NCBI RefSeq assembly: GCF_015206995.1
Contig: NZ_JADEXR010000001.1
Location: forward strand, 1-64,000
Direction of reading: 5' to 3'
DNA length: 64,000 bases
Source: an aff. Roholtiella sp. LEGE 12411
GTDB lineage: Bacteria > Cyanobacteriota > Cyanobacteriia > Cyanobacteriales > Nostocaceae
Each line of letters opens with the position of its first letter. The first letter of the stretch is position 1. A program made the translations under genes and the position numbers. The notes beneath the pieces were generated by a model. That model was not told the origin of the DNA, did no database searches, and saw nothing but the letters and a program-made list of their open reading frames with translations. This document shows, one piece after another, positions 33,524 through 43,253 of the stretch.

Positions 33524-36500
33524 TCAGATTTGGATTCTTTCTTTGTCGTCGTCTTGTTCTGTGGGTAAGGGTTTTTGTGTGATTTTAGCGATAATTAATT
33601 GCTCATCAATGGCTAATGCTAGTTCTTGAACATTTGTTGTTTCCACTAATAATTGACGCATGGGAATGTTGACTTGGAGTTGAGTTTGTAAGTGATTCTT
33701 CAACTGCACGAGTTTGAGCGAATCTATTCCTAATTCAAAGAAATTATTCTGTATTCCCACAGCTTCAATTTGCAGCAGTTGTTGGACAAATTCGGCGATT
33801 GTTTTTTCGGTTTCGGTTTGCGGAGGGACTAAAGTTGCTGATTTGGCTGTTGCGATATTGGGAATTGGTAAAGCTTTGCGATCTATTTTTCCGTTGGGGG
33901 TTAGGGGTAAGGTGTCAATGAGAATATATTCAGCAGGTATCATGTATTGTGGAAGTTGTTGCTGTAGATATTCTCGGAATTGGGTAGAATTTGATTTGGC
34001 AGTTTGAGGATTTTTAACTAATGACCATTGCTGAGAATCTGTTGGATCTATTTTTCCACCAACAAAGCTATAAAGGAGAACTTGATTTGCTTCTAATTTA
34101 AATAAATCTTGAATTTGGGGAAATTCTAAATAACCAAGGGGACAAAGACCAATTTCTTGGGTTGGTGCGCTGTTCATGAGTAATTGTCCGATGTGTCCTG
34201 CTTCCAAAAGACAGAAGTCTCTAGCGAGTTCTCCATACATCGGTGCGATCGCACTTAGTTTTCCAATCAAATATATCGCAAAAGCGGATTGTTCAAAAAG
34301 TGCTTGATTCTCAAGGTAAACACTACTATCTATTTCGTTGCTGCTGTGGAGTAAGATTAAATTGTGGTCGCTGGGATGATAATAATATATTCCTGCTGGA
34401 AGGGTTTCAATGCTGTTGGGTTTGATGAATAAGTAAGTTTGTACGGGGTAGAGACTCCCAGCAGAAGGATAGCGATATTTGGGGAGGGGATAATCACCCA
34501 GTTGTATTTGCTGGAGACAGTTGAGAAATTTGCTAAATTGCTTTAGGGATATCTGTTGCGGTAGAAATTGTCTGTAACTTTGGCGTTGGAGATAAGCTGT
34601 TTGCTCAAGTTCAGATTTGGGTAAGTGAATAGTAATTGGCGATGATTCCGATTTGCGGATTCCTGGTTGCTGGAGTTTAAATTCGATGCGTTCTCCAGGA
34701 TCGCTTAATACTCCTGCTTGTTGAGATGGTTGGTAAGCTTCTCCTAAATTGGGAGTTGGTGTAATGTGGCGTTCGCGTAGCGGCTGTTTCGCAGCATCGC
34801 TGACAATATAAGCAACTAATTGTTGTGTTTTTTCCACTGTTATAACTACTGCTTCTTTAACAGTGGGATGCTGTTTTAATATGGCTTCAATTTCACCAAG
34901 TTCAATGCGATAACCGTTGATTTTGACTTGAAAATCTTCTCTACCTAAAAATTCTATATTCCCATTGGGTAAATAACGTCCCAAGTCGCCTGTTTTATAT
35001 AATTTTTCTTTGGTAACTGGATGAGTAATAAAGCTAGCGTTTGTCTTTTCTTCGTCTTTCCAGTAACCTTTTGCTAAACCGACTCCGCCAATATATAGTT
35101 GTCCCGTCACCCAAACAGGAGTTTGCTGCAAATTGTGATTTAATACATATACTTGTTGATTATCGAGTGGTTTGCCGTAGGGAATACTTTTCCAGTTAGG
35201 ATCGACTTGGGTAATTGGATAATAAATTGACCAAATAGAAGCTTCTGTTGCTCCTCCCAAACTCACGACTTGGATATTTGACCACAATGTTTGGATTTGA
35301 TTTGGTAAATTTAGAGGTAGCCAATCTCCACTCAACAAAGCTAAACGTAGAGATGAAGGTTGTTGTGGTTGGTTGGTAAGATATTCTACCAACATTTGCA
35401 TCAAAGCTGGAACTGAGTTCCACAGGGTAATTTGCTGAGATACTATTAACTCTAACCAGTGTGCGGGATCTTTGGTTTTATCTGCTGAGGGAATAACTAT
35501 TGTTCCTCCCGCCGCTAACATACCGAAGATGTCGTAAACTGAGAGGTCGAAGTTTAATGCTGATAAAGCTAAGATGCGATCGCCTGATTTAATTCCAAAG
35601 CGTCGATTGATATCCAAAATGGTATTTACCGCACCCCGATGAGCGATCGCTACCCCTTTGGGTAAACCTGTAGAACCGGAAGTGTAGATGATGTAAGCTA
35701 AATCATCGGGAGTCTGGACTAGTTTGATATCTTTCCCATCTCCTCTGAGTTGACTTTCCACACATACTTGTTGAACACCTGATGGCAAAGATAGGTGAAG
35801 ATGAGGTTGAGTGACAATTAATTTAACTTGTCCTTGGGTGAGTAAATACCATTGTCGCTCTGCTGGTAATTCAGGATCGATGGGGAGATAAGCCGCGCCA
35901 GCGATTAAAATTCCTAGTACAGCAACAATTTGCTCCCAACCTTTTTCCATGACAACGGCGATCGCATTGTTGCTGGTTGCTCCCAATTCTCGCAGTTGAG
36001 ATGCCAATTGCAGAGCGCGTTGGTATAATTCCTGATAAGTTAGGGTACGCTCTGGGGTGATGACTGCTGGAGAATCAGCTTGGATTTGCACTTGCTTGAT
36101 AAACAGACTGTGCAAAGTTTCTTCAGAAATGGGTGCGGTGGGATAATTTGCAATTATAGGTTGTTGTAATTCTCGCTGAATCTTGCTCCAAATTGTATCT
36201 GAGGTAATTAGTCGCTGGAGCAAATCGCAGTAAGCAGCAAACATCTCATCCAGTAAACCTGGGGGGAAAAGTTCTTCCACCGCATCCCAGTTAAATATTA
36301 AAGTTCCGTTTTGCTCTCTGAGTTGATTATCTAACCAAACTTGCGGAGTTTGACTGATACTGTAAACGAGTTCGCCTAACTGACTTAATATTGATGTATC
36401 CTGACCAAGTGATTCTAAACCTAGTGTACTAGTAAATATCACTGGCATAAATTGGTAACTTTGACGTTGACGGCTAAGTTCTCGCTGTACCTGCAAACCA

Positions 36501-39500
36501 CTGATATAACCGTGATCTAAATCTTGCCACAGTTGTTGCTGTAATTGTTGAGCGTGGTTGCTAAAGCTTTGAGGAACTGAGCGATCGACTTCTAAAAGTG
36601 TCAAAGAGGTAAAGTCTCCCATAATCTCATTGACTTGGGGATGTAAAGGTAAACGTTTAAACAGTGTGAGATTAATCGTAAACTTAGGATTTCTGCTCCA
36701 TTGACTGAGGATTTCTGCAAAAGCAGCCAGTAAAACTCCAGAAGGAGTTAAGTTAAATTGTTGAGCGCGATTTTGTAATTTGCGCCATTGTTCTGGAGAC
36801 AGTTGAGAACTGCGACGTTGAAACCGAGGATTGGTAATGGAATTCGGATTTTTCGCTAGGGGTAATTCTGGTGCTGGTGGTAAGGTATCTAGTCGGTTAA
36901 ACCAATATTCTTGAGAACGTTGATATTGGGGTGTATTTTTTAAAGTTGATTCCCCAAGCACATAATCGCGGAAGGAAAGTTCTAAGGGTGGTAATACAAA
37001 CTCATAATTATTATATAGATGTAACCACTCCCGCATCAGCATAAACACACTCCAAGCATCAGCAATCAAAGCATCAAAACTGAGGTGGAGTCTGGTACGC
37101 TGTTCATCTATGGGTGTAGCTCGAATCCTAAATAAAGGCCATTGCTCCGCAGGTAAGACTTCATGGGACATCTGCTCGCGCATCACCTCTAAATCTTGCA
37201 AATCTAAAACTTCTATTTCATAAGCCGGTACTGTTGTCAGAATTTGCTGTTGACCATCTGGTAAAATAACAGCGCGGAGCATATCGTGACGCAAAATGAG
37301 TTTTTGCCAAGCTAGATTCAACCTTGTTAAATCTAGGCGATCGCAATCTAGTTCTAAATAACCATGAGCAGCAATATTCCCCAATTCAAAAGCTTCATTT
37401 CGTCCTAACCAATAAGCTTGTTGAATGTCGGTGAGGGGAAAAGGTTGATCGCGCTGTTGTGGATCTGGGACAATTGTTGGTAAATCAACTGAAGATTCTG
37501 TCTTTGTAAAAGATGTCAGTGCTTCACTCAATCCAGCCACGGTGGGAGATGCTAACAAAGAGCGTAACGGTAACTCAATATTTAAGGTTTGCTGTAATCG
37601 AGCAATAACTTGAGTCGCAAGTAGGGAATGTCCCCCCAATTCAAAAAAGTTATCGTGAATCCCTACTTGTTTGAGTCCCAAAACAGCAGCGATAATATTA
37701 GCGATCGCTTCTTCCGTTGCTGTGCGCGGTGGAACAAAGTCTATTTCTCGATTCTGTTCTATATCTGGAATTGGTAAAGCACGCCGATCTACTTTCCCGT
37801 TGGGTGTTAAAGGTAAAGTTTCCAGAATGGCGATCGCACTTGGAATCATATAATCAGGTAACTTCTGTTTGAGAAAGTTACGCAATTCACTAGTTGTTAA
37901 TGATTGCTGTCCAGAAACAATATATGCAACTATAGATTTATTGTCGGTTTGCAGTTCTCGAACCATCACCACTGCTGCTTGTACTTGGGGATGACTACTC
38001 AAAACAGCTTCAATTTCCCCTAGTTCAATTCGGAAACCCCGAATCTTCACTTGATCGTCAATTCGACCGAGTAATTCAATATTACCATCAGGAAGATAAC
38101 GCGCTAAATCTCCCGTTTTGTACAAAATCGGGTTTTGGGGAGAATAGGAGATAAATTTCTCTTTGGTTAAATCAGGACGATTTAAATAACCTTGAGCTAC
38201 ACCCACACCACCAATATATAATTCACCCGCAACCCCAATGGGAACTAATTGTAAATATTGATCTAAAATATAAACTTGCGTGTTCGCAAATGGACGACCA
38301 ATAGGAACCAACCCACTTCCTAATTTCCCAATCCCCAACTCAAAATAGGTGCTATCAATACACGCTTCCGTTACCCCATAGGAATTAATCAAACGTGTCT
38401 GCTCGCCACAAAAACGCTGAAATTCTTGATATTCTTGGATATACAAGCTATCTGAACCGACTACCAACAATTTCATAAAGTGGAGATTTTGCTGAGTTCT
38501 TTGCAAATACTCAACCAAGTTTCTCAACAGAGCTGGAACAAACTCCGCGCTATCAATTTTCTCCACCAACATCAGTTTATACAGCTTGTCCGGTTCTAAT
38601 AGCCACTCACGCGGACATAAAACCAACTTAGCACCACTACAAAGAGCGCGAATGACATCCCCTGAAAACACATCAAAAGCAAAACTCGCCATTTGCAAAT
38701 GACTAGTCAAAGACTGGAGTTGATAAGCTTTTTCCCAACCATGAAACGCATTTACTAAACTGCGATGAGCGATCGCTACTCCTTTAGATTTACCTGTAGA
38801 ACCTGATGTGTAAATCACGTAGGCTAAATCTTGAGATGCAGTATTATTTACTAAATTCTCTTCACTTTCCTGAGAAATATCTTCCCAATCTCGATCTAAA
38901 CAAACTACAGCTAAATCCTCTATTGCTAAACTCGCTACTAATCTTTGTTGAGTCAGCAATATCGATACTTGGGAATCACGCAGCATAAAATTCAAACGTT
39001 CTTCGGGATACGCAGGATCTAAAGGTAGATAAGCTCCACCTGCTTTCAGAACTCCCAATAATGCAATAATCATTTCTAGGGAACGTTCCACACAAATTCC
39101 CACCAGCTGATTTTTACCTATTCCCAAGGAACGCAGGTAGCGTGCTAGTTGATTCGCTTTGCTGTTTAATTGTTGATAGGTTAATTGTAAAGACGTTTCA
39201 TTAAACGTCTTTACATTTGGAAATACCACCGCAACAGCGTTTGGTTGCTGGTTCACACAGTTCTCAAACAACTGATGAATGACTCGATTTTGGGGATAAT
39301 CAACTTGGTTGTTGTTCCACTTCCACAACAAATTATTTGCTTCAGCTTCCGTTAGCAGAGGTAAGGAAGCAATTTGCTCTTGGGGATTAGCAATAATCCC
39401 TGGGAGTAAAGTTTGAAAATGACTCGCTATCCTGGTAATTGTCGTAGCATCAAATAAATCGGTGTTGTATCTGAAGATACCAATTAATGATTCAGTCGTC

Positions 39501-40873
39501 TCGATCATATCGAAAACTAAATCATTCTGTCCTTCCTGCTGGGGAATCACAAAAGGTTCGAGAGTTAACCCACCCCAATCTTCTCTAATTTTAGTTTGAT
39601 TAGATACAGATAATTCATAATCTTTCGCAATTTCACTTACCTTAAACAAATTAAAGGAAACGCGAAAAAGACCAGGAAGACTTGGATCGCGGTTGAGTTG
39701 CGATCGCTCAATTAGTAAAGTAGAGGGATAATCTTGATGAGCGATCGCATCCAATACAGTTTGGCGGACTTGAGTTAAAAGCTCAGAAAATGTGGGATTA
39801 CCAGCCAGATTTACCCGCAAAGCCAGCATATTCACGAAAAAGCCCACAGTTTCGGCAAATTCCGGCTGACTTCTCCCCTCAATAGGCGCACCCACAATTA
39901 TATCTTCCTGACCTGACAAGCGGTAAAGCAACACTTGAAAGGCGGTTAACAAAGTCATATAAAGGGTTGCTCCTTGAGCTTTCGCCATTTCTCGTAGCTG
40001 AGAAGTCAACTCTTGATTCAACTCAAAAGTATGGGAAGCTCCCCGATAGCTTTGAATTGGTGGTCGCGATCGATCTGTTGGTAATTTTAAGATGGGTAAC
40101 TCACCCGCTAATTGTTCGCGCCAGTAATTCCATAGTTCATCGCCCACAGAACTTGCTAAAGTATTTCTCTGCCACTGTACAAAGTCTTGATATTGGTACT
40201 TAATAGCAGGTAAAGATATGACTCTACCTGTATTTTCCGCTTCGTAGAGCGATCGCAACTCATCAAGAATGATTCCCAGGGAAAAACCATCAATAACAAT
40301 GTGATGTATTGTTAGTAATATTACATAATTATCTTCAGAACAAGTAAATAAGTTTACCCGCAATAAATTACCCTTTTCCAAATTAAAGGGACGCTGATAT
40401 GCTGCTATGACTTGGCTTGTCAACTCATCTTCATTCCCAGATGAAGCGTCAATATTTTCAAAATCAACTTCTTGGTATTCATGAACCTGTTGAAAAGGTT
40501 CGCCATCTTTTTGTGCAAATGTTGTGCGGAGAGTAGGATGACGATTTACTAACTTCTGAAACGCTTGTTGTAAAGCCGCAATATTTAAATGGGAGCAGAT
40601 ACGAGCGGTAAAAGCCACATTATAAGCTGCACTAGTGGGTGCAAGTTTATACAAAAACCATAGACCTTGCTGACCGTGAGTCAGGGGATAGGATTTAGAG
40701 GTGTGAAAACCTTGGCGCAGCAAATCGATAATTTCTGTTTTATGCTGCTTAATTTGATTTAAAACTGTGGAAGTTAATACTTCTTTACGACCACGATAAC
40801 GCAGTTTACTATCTTCAACCCACAATTCTATATTCTGTTGCGAGAGTTGTGTGAGAAACTCAACTAAATTCAT
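33524..40873 (-). CDS. NRPS: C-A(Orn/Lys-like)-PCP-Cy-A(Cys)-Ox-PCP
   Basis: 2449 aa from the ATG at 40873 (RBS GGAGGGAGAA), overlapping the ACP stop (ATGA). Domains: TubC docking (1-50); condensation with HHIVIDGFS; A1 with pocket D-V-G-E-V-G-S-I-D (FAFDVFSGDV, AEFVPALL, VVGSD, NSYGVTEACID), matching the known ornithine code DVGEIGSIDK except one residue; PCP GGHSLLAT; Cy with DALIADAWS; A2 with the exact Cys code D-L-Y-N-L-S-L-I-W; a nitroreductase/SagB-like FMN oxidase (RYPSAGSLYPVQTYLF) inserted before the A10 end; PCP GIDSLKL. It should acylate a diamino acid, then build a thiazole from Cys. Confidence 0.93.
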   Translation of the reverse strand: MNLVEFLTQLSQQNIELWVEDSKLRYRGRKEVLTSTVLNQIKQHKTEIIDLLRQGFHTSKSYPLTHGQQGLWFLYKLAPTSAAYNVAFTARICSHLNIAALQQAFQKLVNRHPTLRTTFAQKDGEPFQQVHEYQEVDFENIDASSGNEDELTSQVIAAYQRPFNLEKGNLLRVNLFTCSEDNYVILLTIHHIVIDGFSLGIILDELRSLYEAENTGRVISLPAIKYQYQDFVQWQRNTLASSVGDELWNYWREQLAGELPILKLPTDRSRPPIQSYRGASHTFELNQELTSQLREMAKAQGATLYMTLLTAFQVLLYRLSGQEDIIVGAPIEGRSQPEFAETVGFFVNMLALRVNLAGNPTFSELLTQVRQTVLDAIAHQDYPSTLLIERSQLNRDPSLPGLFRVSFNLFKVSEIAKDYELSVSNQTKIREDWGGLTLEPFVIPQQEGQNDLVFDMIETTESLIGIFRYNTDLFDATTITRIASHFQTLLPGIIANPQEQIASLPLLTEAEANNLLWKWNNNQVDYPQNRVIHQLFENCVNQQPNAVAVVFPNVKTFNETSLQLTYQQLNSKANQLARYLRSLGIGKNQLVGICVERSLEMIIALLGVLKAGGAYLPLDPAYPEERLNFMLRDSQVSILLTQQRLVASLAIEDLAVVCLDRDWEDISQESEENLVNNTASQDLAYVIYTSGSTGKSKGVAIAHRSLVNAFHGWEKAYQLQSLTSHLQMASFAFDVFSGDVIRALCSGAKLVLCPREWLLEPDKLYKLMLVEKIDSAEFVPALLRNLVEYLQRTQQNLHFMKLLVVGSDSLYIQEYQEFQRFCGEQTRLINSYGVTEACIDSTYFELGIGKLGSGLVPIGRPFANTQVYILDQYLQLVPIGVAGELYIGGVGVAQGYLNRPDLTKEKFISYSPQNPILYKTGDLARYLPDGNIELLGRIDDQVKIRGFRIELGEIEAVLSSHPQVQAAVVMVRELQTDNKSIVAYIVSGQQSLTTSELRNFLKQKLPDYMIPSAIAILETLPLTPNGKVDRRALPIPDIEQNREIDFVPPRTATEEAIANIIAAVLGLKQVGIHDNFFELGGHSLLATQVIARLQQTLNIELPLRSLLASPTVAGLSEALTSFTKTESSVDLPTIVPDPQQRDQPFPLTDIQQAYWLGRNEAFELGNIAAHGYLELDCDRLDLTRLNLAWQKLILRHDMLRAVILPDGQQQILTTVPAYEIEVLDLQDLEVMREQMSHEVLPAEQWPLFRIRATPIDEQRTRLHLSFDALIADAWSVFMLMREWLHLYNNYEFVLPPLELSFRDYVLGESTLKNTPQYQRSQEYWFNRLDTLPPAPELPLAKNPNSITNPRFQRRSSQLSPEQWRKLQNRAQQFNLTPSGVLLAAFAEILSQWSRNPKFTINLTLFKRLPLHPQVNEIMGDFTSLTLLEVDRSVPQSFSNHAQQLQQQLWQDLDHGYISGLQVQRELSRQRQSYQFMPVIFTSTLGLESLGQDTSILSQLGELVYSISQTPQVWLDNQLREQNGTLIFNWDAVEELFPPGLLDEMFAAYCDLLQRLITSDTIWSKIQRELQQPIIANYPTAPISEETLHSLFIKQVQIQADSPAVITPERTLTYQELYQRALQLASQLRELGATSNNAIAVVMEKGWEQIVAVLGILIAGAAYLPIDPELPAERQWYLLTQGQVKLIVTQPHLHLSLPSGVQQVCVESQLRGDGKDIKLVQTPDDLAYIIYTSGSTGLPKGVAIAHRGAVNTILDINRRFGIKSGDRILALSALNFDLSVYDIFGMLAAGGTIVIPSADKTKDPAHWLELIVSQQITLWNSVPALMQMLVEYLTNQPQQPSSLRLALLSGDWLPLNLPNQIQTLWSNIQVVSLGGATEASIWSIYYPITQVDPNWKSIPYGKPLDNQQVYVLNHNLQQTPVWVTGQLYIGGVGLAKGYWKDEEKTNASFITHPVTKEKLYKTGDLGRYLPNGNIEFLGREDFQVKINGYRIELGEIEAILKQHPTVKEAVVITVEKTQQLVAYIVSDAAKQPLRERHITPTPNLGEAYQPSQQAGVLSDPGERIEFKLQQPGIRKSESSPITIHLPKSELEQTAYLQRQSYRQFLPQQISLKQFSKFLNCLQQIQLGDYPLPKYRYPSAGSLYPVQTYLFIKPNSIETLPAGIYYYHPSDHNLILLHSSNEIDSSVYLENQALFEQSAFAIYLIGKLSAIAPMYGELARDFCLLEAGHIGQLLMNSAPTQEIGLCPLGYLEFPQIQDLFKLEANQVLLYSFVGGKIDPTDSQQWSLVKNPQTAKSNSTQFREYLQQQLPQYMIPAEYILIDTLPLTPNGKIDRKALPIPNIATAKSATLVPPQTETEKTIAEFVQQLLQIEAVGIQNNFFELGIDSLKLVQLKNHLQTQLQVNIPMRQLLVETTNVQELALAIDEQLIIAKITQKPLPTEQDDDKERIQI

Positions 40874-41163
40874 AATTCTCCCTCCAACCACTCATCATCA
40901 TTTTCTATTTTTGATTCAGCATTTTCACTTAAATCATTGACTAATATTGCTAAACTTACAACATTAGTATCCTCTAGAAATTTTACTGCTGGAATATCTA
41001 CTTCCAAGTCTTTTCTAAACTTATTTCTGAGCTTGACAGCAATTAATGAATCAAGCCCTAAATAATTTAAAGACATTTTAACATCTAATTGAGATGTGTT
41101 GATCCCAATTACTTTAGCTATTTCGTCTTGAATATAAGTTGTAAAAAAGGCTATTGTAGACAT
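40870..41163 (-). CDS. Acyl carrier protein (ScoB-like)
   Basis: 97 aa. Single carrier domain with the phosphopantetheine serine in LGLDSLIAVKL and preceding helix ITYIQDEIAKVIG-type sequence (FFTTYIQDEIAKVIGI). An acidic C-terminal tail ends in the ATGA overlap with the NRPS start. In the isonitrile lipopeptide pathway a stand-alone ACP (ScoB, Rv0100) carries the acyl chain activated by the ligase and presents it for modification and to the NRPS condensation domain. The translational coupling to the NRPS here fits that role. Confidence 0.88.
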   Translation of the reverse strand: MSTIAFFTTYIQDEIAKVIGINTSQLDVKMSLNYLGLDSLIAVKLRNKFRKDLEVDIPAVKFLEDTNVVSLAILVNDLSENAESKIENDDEWLEGEL

Positions 41164-41220
41164 ACTATTTAAGCAGAAATGTTTGAGAAAATGGTATTAA
41201 TATCGTGATTCTATTTGCTA

Positions 41221-41406
41221 TAGCAATCCTAAATCATTTGTGAAAATAACATATCTCTTTCTTCTTTCTTCTTTCTTCTTTCTTACCTTTGCGTCCTTCT
41301 CTAACGAGACGCTGCGCGAATGCGTCCTTCTCCCAGGGGGAGACGCTACGCGATTGCGGTTCGTTTCCTTATCTATATTTTTCACGATTCATTTAGGACT
41401 GCAATA
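41221..41406. mobile_element. MITE-like element inside the isonitrile/NRPS operon
   Basis: Imperfect terminal repeats TAGCAATCCTAAATCATTTG / (complement) AATGATTTAGGACTGCAATA-type arms at 41221-41246 and 41379-41406 enclose CTTTCTT microsatellite and ACGAGACGCTGCGCG-type palindromic text with no ORF. It fills most of the 437-base gap between the ACP and the thioesterase genes; the remainder to 41600 has no gene. Confidence 0.65.
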
Positions 41407-41600
41407 TTCAATACAGTTCACAAAAGGGCTGAAACTCTTTTTTTTACAAACCACAGAGGCGCAGATAACACAGAGAGAAGAGAAAGATGAAATGCTTAAC
41501 CCAAGTGTATTGTGCTATATTCAATGTGGCGATCGTAACTTCATCTTCAGACCAACCACCATTATCATCAAAGGCACAAAATAGATTAATTCGAGTTAAC

Positions 41601-42158
41601 CTATACCGGAGAATTTACAATAACTAATTTCACATTACCACTGCAATTACCATCTTGCTCATCCCAATAACGACATTTAGTAACTATATACATCATCCCA
41701 GATTTGATCCGAATATTAGTAAACTCAATCTCACCCCAAAATTTAGAAGACCGCATAGCACGTCGAAAGGAACTTTCAAAATTCACAATATAGACATCCG
41801 GTAGCTGTTTATTCCAATAATCTGCCATAGTCCACGACTGAAATGATGCCATCAGTCTTTCTTTCACGGATTTAGCTATGACATAATACATCATTTGGTT
41901 GTAGCAAATATTGAACTCCACTGAATTAAAATGACCAGTATCATCGATATAACATGATTCTGGAATCGAGAATTCACATCGTCCGATTACACGTCCCCCA
42001 TGCTGAGGATCGCCCTCTTTAGTTATTTCAGCAGATTTAAGATACTGACAATGAGCTTTATAAGGCTTGAGTACTTGTGCCAATAAGATATCATCATTAT
42101 TGATGTGGATACTATTTTGGTTGACGCTTTTTTGGCTTGAATCCTGAAACTTCAACAT
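41601..42158 (-). CDS. FcoT-type thioesterase (ScoD/Rv0098-like)
   Basis: 185 aa. Pattern matches the FcoT family: VLKPYKAHCQYLKSAE, SCYIDDTGHFNSVEFNICYNQMMYY, SFQSWTMADYW, and a C-terminal CRYWDEQDGNCSGNVKL. Rv0098, the founding member, has equivalent PY-C-YL, GHFN-VE-CFNQ and WDENGG-SG blocks. In isonitrile lipopeptide biosynthesis the ScoD homologue promotes addition of glycine to the alpha,beta-unsaturated acyl-ACP and releases the N-carboxymethyl beta-amino acid. It sits next to the ScoE-like oxygenase, as in the actinobacterial clusters. This small family is rare, so its presence strongly supports the pathway call. Confidence 0.88.
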   Translation of the reverse strand: MLKFQDSSQKSVNQNSIHINNDDILLAQVLKPYKAHCQYLKSAEITKEGDPQHGGRVIGRCEFSIPESCYIDDTGHFNSVEFNICYNQMMYYVIAKSVKERLMASFQSWTMADYWNKQLPDVYIVNFESSFRRAMRSSKFWGEIEFTNIRIKSGMMYIVTKCRYWDEQDGNCSGNVKLVIVNSPV

Positions 42159-42248
42159 GATATTTTGTCCTGATTAAATGACTGAATAAGGCAAATGATT
42201 TTTTACTTTTTGTTGAGATGTTTTAAACACAGTGAGAATACAATTGCT

Positions 42249-43127
42249 CTATAACTGATAAAATGGATAGCTATCGTGTAAGGTCAATCGAAATGTGACC
42301 GCTGGTTCCGAATTTGCAGCATAGTGAGCGCAATGAACTAGAGAGCGATTATCCCAAATCCGCACATCTCCTAATTCAAATTCATGGTGTTCGATTAATG
42401 GATATTTAAAACTTTTGTCTAACTGACCGGAATGAGTCAACAACCTTTGGAGAACATTTATATCTTGCGGTTTTCCCTCTGAATCATCTATGCGATAAGT
42501 AAACCCCTCGGTAATGTAGAGGACGGTTTCTCCTGTAATGGGATGAATAAAGGTCGTTGGATGCTTTGCGGGAGGAGTGACTCGTTCAATTTCGTCTAAT
42601 ATTTCCGAAATCGGACGATAAACATCTTCAGGACGAATTTTAAAAAAACGTCTGACACTGTGATAACAACTCGACTCATTGGCAACGGATTTCAGGTCAT
42701 CTGGTAAACTTTGATATACTTTGGACATATTAATAAAGTAAGTGCCACGCTCCTTAGTAGGAAGGATCTGAGGATATACCATTGAAAATGCAAATGGCCT
42801 CGGCATAAACGCATAATCGGCGTGCCAAAATTTCCCAGTCTTCGGAACTCCAACTTGCTGACCATTCTCAGAAACATTGGAGGAAACAAAAATATCTTCC
42901 CTTTCTGGATGGTGATACATCGGCTGATAGTATTTTTCTACCTCCCCAAGACGATACCCAAAACCGCAATATTCATGAGGTGATAAATCTTGATCCTTGA
43001 TTACCACAATTTTGTATTCATATATCAGTTGCTTAAGATCCTCAATATTTTGATCTGAAGCAATTTTATGATTAAAATCATAAACGACGACTCCCATTCG
43101 CTGATTGTCTTGATATTGAACTTTCAT
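42249..43127 (-). CDS. Fe(II)/2-oxoglutarate oxygenase, isonitrile-forming (ScoE/Rv0097-like)
   Basis: 292 aa TauD-family enzyme. The HxD motif is FWHADYAF, the distal histidine is in WDNRSLVHCA, and the 2OG-binding arginine is in TFRLTLHD. Beyond the fold it shares ScoE-type segments: GKFWHADYAFMPRPF, RGTYFINMSKVYQSLPDDL, YHSVRRFFKIRPEDVYRPISEI and HPITGETVLYITEGFT. ScoE oxidatively decarboxylates the N-carboxymethyl beta-amino acid to an isonitrile. This reaction differs from the IsnA/IsnB route known for cyanobacterial hapalindole isonitriles. Taurine or sulfonate oxidation is a less likely alternative given the neighbours. Confidence 0.88.
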   Translation of the reverse strand: MKVQYQDNQRMGVVVYDFNHKIASDQNIEDLKQLIYEYKIVVIKDQDLSPHEYCGFGYRLGEVEKYYQPMYHHPEREDIFVSSNVSENGQQVGVPKTGKFWHADYAFMPRPFAFSMVYPQILPTKERGTYFINMSKVYQSLPDDLKSVANESSCYHSVRRFFKIRPEDVYRPISEILDEIERVTPPAKHPTTFIHPITGETVLYITEGFTYRIDDSEGKPQDINVLQRLLTHSGQLDKSFKYPLIEHHEFELGDVRIWDNRSLVHCAHYAANSEPAVTFRLTLHDSYPFYQL

Positions 43128-43167
43128 ATTTTTCTCACTCGCTACAAGTAACGTAAAATTATTGAAA

Positions 43168-43229
43168 TTAAGTTCGTAGTAAGGACTTTAGTCCTTTCTT
43201 GAGGACTGAAGTCCTCACTACGAACTTAA
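43168..43229. repeat. Palindromic repeat AAGTTCGTAGT...ACTACGAACTT
   Basis: Outer arms TTAAGTTCGTAGT / ACTACGAACTTAA are perfect over 13 bp, and inside them AAGGACTTTAGTCCT and AGGACTGAAGTCCT are further small palindromes. Lies between the oxygenase and exporter genes of the operon. Dispersed-repeat type; may shape the transcript as a hairpin. Confidence 0.75.
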
Positions 43230-43253
43230 AATAATATGTTGTTGGTAGCATAG

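Noticed and set aside
42249..43127. IsnA/IsnB (hapalindole-type) isonitrile pathway
   Set aside because: There is no IsnA isonitrile synthase; the oxygenase, thioesterase and ligase match the ScoC-E set instead.
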